DNA of 36,992 nucleotides from Candidatus Dormiibacterota bacterium (GTDB lineage: Bacteria; Chloroflexota; Dormibacteria; Aeolococcales; Bog-877). The stretch is from NCBI GenBank assembly GCA_027313505.1, contig DAHVDN010000031.1, forward strand, positions 1 to 36,992, in the 5' to 3' direction. Below, piece by piece: positions 28,705 through 36,193 of the stretch. A program made the position numbers and the translations under genes. Below the pieces are notes generated by a model. The model was not told the origin of the DNA, did not search any database, and saw nothing but the letters and a program-made list of their open reading frames with translations. How positions within the stretch are numbered: the first letter of the stretch is position 1; the number at the start of each line of letters is the position of its first letter.

Positions 28705-30135
28705 GTGCCGGGAGCGCGCGCGGGGGGGGCGCGACGTAAGCGGTCGCCGGATGGGGTCGGATCCGGCGCCGCCCCCTCGGCGGTGGTTGCTCTGGTCGGC
28801 CGCCCCAATGTCGGGAAGTCGACCTTGTTCAATCGGCTGATCGGGGAGAGGCGGGCAATAGTGTCGGAACAGCCGGGCCTGACTCGGGATCGGATCTATG
28901 GGACCGCGGAGTGGAGAGGCGTCGCCTTCACCGTCGTCGACACAGCCGGCCTGGACCGGGTTGCCAAGGAGGATCCGGAGGGGGATCTGCCGAGCAACAC
29001 CCAGGCTCAGGCCATGATGGCGCTCACCCAGGCCGACGTAATCTGCTTTGTGCTGGACGCAAGAGCTGGGCTGACCACCGGAGACCTGGAAGTCGCGGAC
29101 ATTTTGCGCCGGGCCCGCCAGCCGGTGCTGGTGGTCGCTAACAAGCACGAGGGAAGGGAGGACCGACTCCTCACTGCCGAGTTTCTGGAGATGGGATTCG
29201 GAGACCCCGTGGAGATAAGCGCTTTGTCCGGCGGCGGTACTGGGGACCTCCTCGATCGCGTGGTCACCTTACTTCCGGCACCAGCTGACACTCGCGTCTC
29301 GCCGACCACCGACAACGCGGACCTCCTGCGCTGCGCGATCGTGGGCAGGCCCAACGTTGGTAAGTCGTCGATTCTGAATGCCGTCCTGGGGCAGGACCGC
29401 TCCCTCGTCAGTACCGTCGCGGGAACGACTCGGGACCCGGTGGACACCTTGATTGCCACCCCCAACGGCCCGATCCTGTTGGTGGACACAGCTGGTATGA
29501 GGCGGCCCGGTGCTACCAAGGACGCCGACTATTACAGCCTGCTTCGGGCACTGCAAGTGGTGGAGAGGGCGGACGTCGCGCTCCTGGTTGTCGATGCCAC
29601 GACTCCACTGCGAGCCCAGGACCGTCATATCGCGGGGCGCGCCAGGGAGGCTGGCGCCGCGACCCTGATCGCGGTCAACAAGTGGGACCTGCTCGACGCC
29701 GACGAGAGGAGGGATAGAGCCTTGCTCAAGGAATTGCGCTCCGCCTACGACTTCGCCCCCGGCACCCCTTTTCTCTTCACCAGTGCCAGCACTGGTCGGG
29801 GAATCGCCAAACTCTTGCCAGCGGCCTTTGCCCTCGGAGTTGCCCGTGCGATGAGAATCCCCACTCCCACCCTGAATCAGTTCCTGAGAGAGGCACTGGA
29901 CCGCAGACCTCCTCCAAGTGGCCGAGGTGGTCGCCGCCTTCACCTGTATTACGCGGTCCAGGCCCGAAGTCGGGTCCCAACCTTTGCCCTGTTCGTGAAT
30001 GATCCGGAGCTGCTTCACTTCAGCTATGCCCGATATCTGGAAAACCAGCTCAGAGACCGATTCGGTTTCGCGGGAGTGCCGCTGCGCTTGCGAGCTCGGA
30101 AATCGGAGCCCGGCGGAAACCGGACGACCGCGTGA
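28705..30135 (+). CDS. der: Ribosome biogenesis GTPase Der (EngA)
   Basis: The 476-residue protein has two tandem GTPase domains and a KH-like C-terminal domain and helps assemble the 50S subunit. G1 motifs are GRPNVGKSTLFNRL (about residue 32) and GRPNVGKSSILNAV (about 214). The matching G3 motifs are DTAGLD and DTAGMR, and the G4 motifs are ANKHEG (a variant of NKxD) and NKWDLLD. The KH-like part contains LNQFLREALDRRPPP and GVPLRLRARK. The basic, Gly/Arg-rich first 25 residues are not conserved. GTG 28705 begins right after the gpmI stop, with GGAG 10 nt upstream. In domain 1, ANKHEG lacks the usual Asp of NKxD, which could alter guanine specificity. Confidence 0.95.
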   Translation: MPGARAGGARRKRSPDGVGSGAAPSAVVALVGRPNVGKSTLFNRLIGERRAIVSEQPGLTRDRIYGTAEWRGVAFTVVDTAGLDRVAKEDPEGDLPSNTQAQAMMALTQADVICFVLDARAGLTTGDLEVADILRRARQPVLVVANKHEGREDRLLTAEFLEMGFGDPVEISALSGGGTGDLLDRVVTLLPAPADTRVSPTTDNADLLRCAIVGRPNVGKSSILNAVLGQDRSLVSTVAGTTRDPVDTLIATPNGPILLVDTAGMRRPGATKDADYYSLLRALQVVERADVALLVVDATTPLRAQDRHIAGRAREAGAATLIAVNKWDLLDADERRDRALLKELRSAYDFAPGTPFLFTSASTGRGIAKLLPAAFALGVARAMRIPTPTLNQFLREALDRRPPPSGRGGRRLHLYYAVQARSRVPTFALFVNDPELLHFSYARYLENQLRDRFGFAGVPLRLRARKSEPGGNRTTA

Positions 30136-31144
30136 TATGTCTGGTGGAGTCCGACATCCGTGACATCGGCCGGCGAGCGAACGACGACAAGAAGCATCCC
30201 CCGCTCGCCAAGTCCAAGTTCCAGGACACCGGGAGGGCGCTCGTCTTCTGTTGTCGTCATGGTGTGGTGCAGGCCCTTATTGCCGGAGGATAGCCCCACT
30301 GAGCTCGGACCACCGGTTGAAGCTCGAGGTTCGAGGGAGCAGAGCGCAGCACCGGTTGAGGAGCTGATGCTCCACTTGTACGCGACTCCCCAGCTCGGGG
30401 GCTGGGTGGGCGGGGCCCAGCTGGCCCAGGCGCATTAGGGCCACGGGCCGGTCGACGCTGAGCTTGGTGACTGGAACTGATCTTCAGCCCGCTGCCCAGG
30501 GACCCCTGGGCACCTACTGGCGCATCATCAGCCGTGGCCGCCCACGGAGCGTCTCGACGGGGCCGGTAGGTCAAGCTCCCCCACTCAAGAAGGTAGGATC
30601 CATTCTCCCTCTCCACTCAAACCGGTCCGGAGTTCGCTGCCGGAACTCCACCCCTTGCCGTACGAGACGGTGTCGCGCCCCGAGTTGGCCGAAACACCAT
30701 CACCGCCACCTACCGTGCCGAGGAGAATCAACAGCGTCTTCCCGATACCCGGGCTACCCAGGTCGAGGTTCTTGGCGAGGCAGATGGGGCTCTTGACAGA
30801 TTGGTGACGCCCCTTTACTCTTGCGTTTCAACACCTTAGCCACTGGCGCTAATTGCACACGGAGGGTTGGCACGGCTTAGAGTTGGGAGGGGAGGTCAGC
30901 AGGGGCCCGAATCTGGAAGAACGGACGGAGAGCCAGGCAAGTTGATTCAGCTGTCTGGCGGGCCGGGCTGGTAGGGGCGGGCTTCGGCAAGATGGCGGCG
31001 ATCCAATCCGGGTTCGTTCGGGGGAGGGGAAAATTCGGAGCGGCAGTGGGTCCGCTTCGTGGCGCCTGGTCGGGTGTGGGGTCGAGAACCTGTTCTCGGT
31101 ACCCGAAGATGGCGACTCCGAGTTCGAGCTGGGAGGGCTCCAAG
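30136..31144. other. Roughly 1-kb region without a convincing gene
   Basis: I tested the frames by eye. A 53-codon frame overlaps the der stop as GTGA (30132-30293) but has no recognisable content. A frame near 30600-30830 reads protein-like (TATYRAEENQQRLPDTRATQ, then VEVLGEADGALDRLV) but follows a TAG and lacks a start, so it may be a relic. No tRNA fold closes. The sequence AAGATGGCG occurs at about 30990, 31107 and 31143, each ATG in the same frame as the downstream HlyD-like gene. The stretch marks the change from core genes to the accessory block. Confidence 0.4.
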
Positions 31145-32323
31145 ATGGCGGTAAAACCTGAGACACGCGCCGACGAGGTGCAGCACGCCCTCGCCGTAGA
31201 CGCGCCGATTGAAGTCGTCGGCCGGCCCGACTTGAGTTGGCCCATCGCCCCTCCACGGGTGGGAGATGGAGGATCGAGACTCCGGCGTCGGATTGAAGTG
31301 GTTGCGGCCGCAGTCCTGGTCTTGGCGGTTGCTGGGACGGCACTCTGGGTCGTCCGGAGCGCCCTCTTTGGGGGGCCGCCGGCCTATCCAGCGGTCGTCG
31401 AACCTCCATCATTCTCTTACCTTCAATTTGCGACTGAGGGCCAGATCGCGAGCGTTTCGGCCGCACAGGGTGCTTCAGTGAGGGCGGGGCAGGTGCTTGC
31501 AACTCAGAACATAACCACCGATGAGTTGCGGCTAACGTATGACGAGGCTACTTTGGCAGCGGACCAGGCCACTCTAACCGCCCTTCCGGGAGCCCAGAGC
31601 GCTCTGGCGACCAGCTTGTCCTTGGAGGTTACTCTCGCTCAGCAGGAGCTCTCAGGTGCTGAAGCTCAACTGGGCGCCGCGACCACTCCACAGGCCCAGA
31701 CCGCCGCTCGTGCCGCGGTAGGAGCCGCCCAGACGCGCGTAGCTTTGGCGGAAAATGCGCTGGCAAGCGGCTCGTCCTCGGGCCTGAGTACTCAAGTCGC
31801 CGCTGCCGAGGCCTCGGTGGCCCGAGACCAGACAGCCATCGCAGCCGATCGGCAGGCCATCCAAGACTCCAGCATCCTGGCCCCCAGAAACGGGCGCATC
31901 GCATTAGTGGGGGGTACAGTTGGTGATCTAGCGGGTCCCTCCGGTGTCAGCTCTGGGCTGGTCAGCGGAACCCAAGTTCCTTCACCGGCCGGGTTCAGCC
32001 TGTTCCCGCCAGCCCCCCAGGCTCCGGCAGTGTCCGGAACACCGTCGAGCAGTCCGATGTTCGTCTTCTATCCCTCAGGGGACTGGTTGACAGTAGCATC
32101 GGTTCCGCAAAGCGAGATCTTTTCGATTCGTTTGGGCGAGCGGGCCAGAGTTACGGTCTCGGGCCGTTCCGGCCAGATTCCAGCCTTGGTCACCCGCATC
32201 GACTCCGCACCGGTGTACGCCAACGGTGCGGCTAACTATGATGTCGTATTGAGTCTGACACGCTCCCTTGGGTTCGCCCTGATGGGTCTATCTGCAAATG
32301 TGGCCTTCTTACCGGGACGCTGA
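31145..32323 (+). CDS. HlyD/RND-type membrane-fusion (periplasmic adaptor) protein
   Basis: The 392-residue protein has a short cytoplasmic N-terminus and one membrane span (about 46-70, VVAAAVLVLAVAGTALWVV), then an extracytoplasmic adaptor. The first lipoyl half is ATEGQIASVSAAQGASVRAG (about 97-116). An Ala/Gln-rich helical hairpin (120-240) follows, then the second lipoyl half SSILAPRNGRIALVGGTVGD, a Pro/Ser-rich insert (about 263-303) and a beta-barrel (GDWLTVASVPQSEIFSIRLG). Such proteins link an inner-membrane exporter or synthase to the outside; no pump gene is adjacent. ATG 31145 has GGAGGG about 8 nt upstream. In-frame ATGs at 31109 and 30992 would lengthen it. Its stop lies one base from the stop of the convergent gene. 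Partnership with the GT2 synthase is inferred from position only. Confidence 0.75.
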   Translation: MAVKPETRADEVQHALAVDAPIEVVGRPDLSWPIAPPRVGDGGSRLRRRIEVVAAAVLVLAVAGTALWVVRSALFGGPPAYPAVVEPPSFSYLQFATEGQIASVSAAQGASVRAGQVLATQNITTDELRLTYDEATLAADQATLTALPGAQSALATSLSLEVTLAQQELSGAEAQLGAATTPQAQTAARAAVGAAQTRVALAENALASGSSSGLSTQVAAAEASVARDQTAIAADRQAIQDSSILAPRNGRIALVGGTVGDLAGPSGVSSGLVSGTQVPSPAGFSLFPPAPQAPAVSGTPSSSPMFVFYPSGDWLTVASVPQSEIFSIRLGERARVTVSGRSGQIPALVTRIDSAPVYANGAANYDVVLSLTRSLGFALMGLSANVAFLPGR

Positions 32324-32324
32324 C

Positions 32325-33131
32325 TCACCCAGGGTTGGACGGCCATGCGAGCAACTTGCCTTGGCTGGCACCTATGCAGTTCATCACCTCCGCCGCCAAA
32401 TCCGGATTCTCAGGCCGACACCGAGGACACTTTGGTCCACGGCGTGGCACGTTCAACCAGTACCCATCAACATAGTCTCCGGTTCGGTCGATACAGGCCA
32501 ACAGCTGACCAGCCGTCACGGGCGGACCCGGTGGATTGGCGCTCAGCCCAGCAGTTACGACTGCGTCGGGATTGAGACGCGTGACTTCGTCTCGAACGGT
32601 TCTTACAAACTCTGCAAATCGGTCAGGCTCTCTTTCGAACCGCTGACTTTGAATGTGGTACAAGTCGACCACCGGCGCCATCCCCGCGACAAGACCAGAG
32701 CGGAAGTAAGCTTGCTCCGGAGAACGGCTCCCGGGCTGAAGTTGAGCGGCCAGTGTGAGCGAGGGCGCGACCCCGAGAAGAGTACTCGTTCCGAACACAG
32801 CAGACTTAGCCGCCACCACGAACCGTCCCGGTTCACGACGTTCGCGTGCCGGAGTGAACGCCCATCCTTCGAGATCGTAGAGGATAAGAGAGAGCCGGGA
32901 TGGATGGACGGGTTGGGCCAGAACCGCCTCGATCTCTGCTGCAGAGGCGCATGTGAAGCCAGGTATATAGCGCACCTGTGCCCATGGGCCACCCGACGGG
33001 GGCGGACCGCCGAGTACTACCCGTGTCCCGTCCGCGAACGTGGGTTCGCTGGCACCGGCAGCAATCGAGAGCCGCAATGCCCTGCTGGTCATCAGCCAAA
33101 CAGGCTTTGGAATGGCCGACGGCGCGGTCAA
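32325..33131 (-). CDS. Unknown protein, paralogue of the lipoprotein at 35166
   Basis: The 268-residue protein belongs to no family I can name, but aligns along its length with the product of 35166-36122. Shared blocks are W(L)xTSxALR near the N-terminus, (L/V)xxYDxExWxFTP, AGLSxNPxGxPV and GYWLNVPxxGxxCPxC. Alternating hydrophobic strands ending in YDLEGW, VAPSL, YHIQSQ, TAGLSANP and GYWLNVP suggest a TIM-barrel, possibly glycosidase-like (inference). The first codon is TTG at 33131; ATG 33092 is an internal option. No signal peptide is present, unlike the paralogue. A separate frame upstream (MLTSATSAAASELGG) hints that the start may be lost through a frameshift. It runs opposite to its neighbours. 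Confidence 0.6.
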   Translation of the reverse strand: MTAPSAIPKPVWLMTSRALRLSIAAGASEPTFADGTRVVLGGPPPSGGPWAQVRYIPGFTCASAAEIEAVLAQPVHPSRLSLILYDLEGWAFTPARERREPGRFVVAAKSAVFGTSTLLGVAPSLTLAAQLQPGSRSPEQAYFRSGLVAGMAPVVDLYHIQSQRFEREPDRFAEFVRTVRDEVTRLNPDAVVTAGLSANPPGPPVTAGQLLACIDRTGDYVDGYWLNVPRRGPKCPRCRPENPDLAAEVMNCIGASQGKLLAWPSNPG

Positions 33132-33250
33132 TCTTCCGATAGTGGCGCCGTCAGACCGGTCGGGTACACCGGTCGGGTGCCCCCGAGTTCGCTTGCGGCC
33201 GCGCTGGTGGCAGAAGTGAGCATCGGCACCGCCCCTAGTTTGAAATTCCG

Positions 33251-35179
33251 ATGGTCTTAGGCTACCACCTCGCCGCCATCATCTGTCTGCTGGGCACGGC
33301 CATTACTTGGGTGTTTTGGTCCGTACGACACCACCCATCAGTTGATTGCGGCGATGGCCTGGGGAGTGTGCAGATTGAACTGCCGCATCCGGCGAAATTG
33401 GGGCGGCTCATTCTATTCTTCGCGGCGATCGCTGTCTATGCAGTTGTTGTTGTGGCCGCCCGCGGAGAGCTTCGTAGTCTTTACACGGGGGTCGTGCTGG
33501 ATCTCGGGCAGTGGGTACTTCCGGTGCCAGGCGCGATCGCTCCCTACTCCAACCACCTGGAGACCGGTCTCCGATTCATGATTGCCGGAGCGATGCTTTC
33601 CTTAGCGGTGGTAATCCCGGCCACGCCCGGCCGCCGAGTTGCGATCGCGCTCCACGCGGGTCTCTACTTGGGCATGGCGGTTCTCCTCGACTGTCTGGTC
33701 ATAGTCCTGTCAGCCACCACCCGCTTCCCAGTCGCGTACGTCGGAATCGAGGGAATCATTCTCAACATGATCCTCTGGTCTACGGTCATGTTGAGAGTTT
33801 TCTTCACTACATTTGTACTTCCCCGTCCCAGCCAGGTGCCAATCGTGAAGCGTGTGTACGGCGTATTGACGTTGCAAGCTGTACTGATTGCCGTAGCGGT
33901 CCTCGCGCTTCTTGCGATGGGAACGGCCGTGGTGATCACTCTTGGGCCACTGGGTCACTCGTTATACATTTTCCTGGGCTTCATGACCTACGCACTGCTA
34001 TGGACGATATTCATCCTCATACTTCGTATGTTCAGGGCATTCCAGCCGAATCCTAGCCCCGCTGCCTCCCTTCCTGACATTCATGTCATTATGTGCGCCT
34101 ATAACGAGTCATCCGGCATACGCGATACTCTGGACTCGATCGAACTTGCGGCGAGGGAGTACCCCGGCAGAGTGCTCCTAACCTTGGCTGACGATGGCTC
34201 CGAGGACGCCACCGTTGAGATCGTTAGCGACGCGCTCGCACACTTCACCTCGGTTTCTGGAGAGATAATCAACTGCTCGCATGGCGGTAAGTCGAGCGCC
34301 TTGAATGCGGCACTGGCAAGGGTCACGGGCCCGATCGCTGTTCGAATCGACGCAGATGTCGTCATCAGTGCGAATGCCTTTCGCTGTCTGCCCCGGTGGT
34401 TTGAGGATCCCACGGTGGGTAACGTTGGCGGCTCAACCTTCCCACGAATGGCAGGGTCCTGGGTGCATCGCATGCGCCTCATCGAGTGCCTGTATGGTTA
34501 TCTCTTCGTGCGTCCCGGCCTTCAGGCGATAGACGCTATCCCATGCATACCCGGTACTTTCCAGGCGTTTAGGCCAAGCCCTGTCCGGGCCGTAGGGGGC
34601 ATGGTTATTGGCATGAACGGCGAGGATGCTGACTTGACCCTCCAATTGGGACGGCTAGGGTACCGCGCAATTCTTGACCGGGACATCGTAATTCATGAAG
34701 ATGTTCCGACGAAGTTGGCGGAGTACAGGGAGCAGCGACTGCGTTGGTACCGGTCGGGCGCCCATTTGTTCGCCAGACACGGTCCATTCCAAGGCCCGTC
34801 CGCGGGCCCCCGGGTGTGGCTATCGATCGTCCGGGCGGCGGTTTTCCGATTCATGATGATGGTGAGGCCGGTGGTATATCTGTATGCTGCTGTCTGGGCC
34901 ATAGAGCAGCCTTCGGGATCCAGGAACCTTTGGTTTGTTCTGGTGCTGTTCGGATCAGCCGTGGCGCCGATGCTCACGTGCACTGCGGTCATCGCCACAA
35001 AGCATGGGTATGCGCGATATTTGCCGTGGTTTCTGCTCTGGTTTCCTGCCTACATTCTCGTGCGGCGGGCTATTATGATTGAGAGCCTGTTTACGCTTCC
35101 AACCCGGGCTGTAGTCGTGCCCTGGCCGGGAAGAGCACCAAGACGTTTGCCGGACTTCGAGCCTGATGCTACGGGTTGA
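33251..35179 (+). CDS. Polytopic family 2 glycosyltransferase (processive synthase type)
   Basis: The 642-residue membrane enzyme resembles cellulose/hyaluronan/poly-GlcNAc synthases. Seven hydrophobic spans fill residues 1-260. The GT2 domain follows (about 275-500) with IMCAYNESS, the donor Asp in LADDGSED (about 312), the metal DxD in RIDADVV (about 365), the catalytic base in NGEDADLT (about 455) and the processivity signature QRLRWYRSG (about 494). Three more spans end the protein. The seven-span N-terminal half is longer than in NodC or PgaC. The polymer made cannot be read from sequence; UDP-GlcNAc, UDP-glucose or others are possible. ATG 33251 lacks a strong ribosome site. The 3' end overlaps the lipoprotein gene by 14 nt. 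A role in exopolysaccharide production is likely. Confidence 0.8.
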   Translation: MVLGYHLAAIICLLGTAITWVFWSVRHHPSVDCGDGLGSVQIELPHPAKLGRLILFFAAIAVYAVVVVAARGELRSLYTGVVLDLGQWVLPVPGAIAPYSNHLETGLRFMIAGAMLSLAVVIPATPGRRVAIALHAGLYLGMAVLLDCLVIVLSATTRFPVAYVGIEGIILNMILWSTVMLRVFFTTFVLPRPSQVPIVKRVYGVLTLQAVLIAVAVLALLAMGTAVVITLGPLGHSLYIFLGFMTYALLWTIFILILRMFRAFQPNPSPAASLPDIHVIMCAYNESSGIRDTLDSIELAAREYPGRVLLTLADDGSEDATVEIVSDALAHFTSVSGEIINCSHGGKSSALNAALARVTGPIAVRIDADVVISANAFRCLPRWFEDPTVGNVGGSTFPRMAGSWVHRMRLIECLYGYLFVRPGLQAIDAIPCIPGTFQAFRPSPVRAVGGMVIGMNGEDADLTLQLGRLGYRAILDRDIVIHEDVPTKLAEYREQRLRWYRSGAHLFARHGPFQGPSAGPRVWLSIVRAAVFRFMMMVRPVVYLYAAVWAIEQPSGSRNLWFVLVLFGSAVAPMLTCTAVIATKHGYARYLPWFLLWFPAYILVRRAIMIESLFTLPTRAVVVPWPGRAPRRLPDFEPDATG

Positions 35180-36122
35180 CAGGGTCCAAAACGGACCTTT
35201 GGGTAGTGACCGTCAACGCGCCGTGCGCCCGGCGGGGATTGGTGGAGCGCGAGTTTTGGTCGCTTTGTTGGTGCTTGTCGGCGCGATGTTGGCTGGCTGC
35301 GGCAGCTTCTCTTCAAACCCGCCGCCTCATTTTACTCCGGGTAACGGAGGGGGGCCGAATCGTCATGCAAGTTCCTCGATAAGTTGGCTCGTAACCTCAC
35401 AGGCTCTGCGCGAAATGGCTGCGATCACTTCGGTCGGTGCCGTGCTACGAGGGGACAATGTGTTGGAAATTGCCGGCTCGACTGGCGCCAGCTTCCCCGG
35501 GGTGAAGGCGACCACGGTCATGGCCTTCCGAAGCTTTCTGGCGTTGGAAGCATGGCTCCAGGGGGCGTCTGCGCCAGGAACTGTTAGAGCAGTCGTCTAT
35601 GACCCCGAGAGTTGGACCTTCACCCCTTTGGCAGAGCAGCAGAATGTCGGAAGTTACGCGCGGCAGTTCGTCGCCGCTGCTCGCCTCCATGGGTTGATCC
35701 CTATTCTCGCACCGGGACTCGATCTGTCGCGAGTTTTGTCGCCGGGGTCGGGTTCCGTGTCATCGGGGTACCTAATGGCCAACATTCCTGAGGAGATGGG
35801 CGCGGCATTGGCGGGCGGTACCGGCTACGTGGAGATCCAGGCCCAGTCGCTTGAGCGGGTAGCTGGTCCGTATACCAGTCTCGTCAGCGACGCTGCGAAG
35901 GCCGTACTCTCTCGCGATCCGCAGGCTACGGTCTTAGCGGGGCTTAGCACCAACCCGTCCGGCGGTCCGGTGAGCTTGGCCGAGATTCTGGCCGATATTA
36001 AGGAGACTCGCTCGCTAGTCACTGGGTACTGGCTCAACGTTCCCGGCGTTGGAACGTCGTGTCCTGATTGTGCCCCTCCAGACCCAAGTCTGGGTGCTGC
36101 AGTTTTGGACCATCTTTCGTGA
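35166..36122 (+). CDS. Lipoprotein of unknown family, paralogue of the 32325 gene
   Basis: The 318-residue protein has a lipoprotein signal: basic RPAGIGGAR, a hydrophobic core LVALLVLVGA and lipobox MLAGC with Cys45. GTG 35223 would give a more usual 25-residue signal and may be the true start; ATG 35166 overlaps the GT2 gene by 14 nt. After a Pro/Gly-rich linker the globular part (from about residue 65) shares WLVTSQALRE, VVYDPESWTFTP, EIQAQSLE, LAGLSTNPSGGPVS and GYWLNVPGVGTSCPDC with the opposite-strand paralogue. A TIM-barrel, perhaps glycan-binding or glycan-cleaving, is my inference from strand pattern and location beside a polysaccharide synthase. It would be anchored outside the cytoplasmic membrane. 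Confidence 0.7.
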   Translation: MLRVDRVQNGPLGSDRQRAVRPAGIGGARVLVALLVLVGAMLAGCGSFSSNPPPHFTPGNGGGPNRHASSSISWLVTSQALREMAAITSVGAVLRGDNVLEIAGSTGASFPGVKATTVMAFRSFLALEAWLQGASAPGTVRAVVYDPESWTFTPLAEQQNVGSYARQFVAAARLHGLIPILAPGLDLSRVLSPGSGSVSSGYLMANIPEEMGAALAGGTGYVEIQAQSLERVAGPYTSLVSDAAKAVLSRDPQATVLAGLSTNPSGGPVSLAEILADIKETRSLVTGYWLNVPGVGTSCPDCAPPDPSLGAAVLDHLS

Positions 36123-36193
36123 GCGGCAGTTGGGTCGTCCTGTGAGATGCCGCCGGGGTTTTGTCAGTGTTCCTATGTTAATGAGGTGAATTT

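Noticed and set aside
30132-30293. 53-codon frame overlapping the der stop (GTGA)
   Set aside because: The junction looks like coupling, but the product (Lys/Arg-rich start, no domain, odd Cys pair) is unrecognised and no independent support exists. Mentioned in the intergenic entry only.
30257-30616. 119-codon minus-strand frame after der
   Set aside because: Low-complexity Pro/Ala/Arg composition and no ribosome site or motif; typical of spurious frames in high-GC sequence.
32298-33260. Long plus-strand frame of 320 codons
   Set aside because: It is the antisense shadow of the minus-strand gene 32325-33131, whose product aligns with a paralogue. The plus frame has no recognisable motif and is rich in Arg, Ser and Pro.
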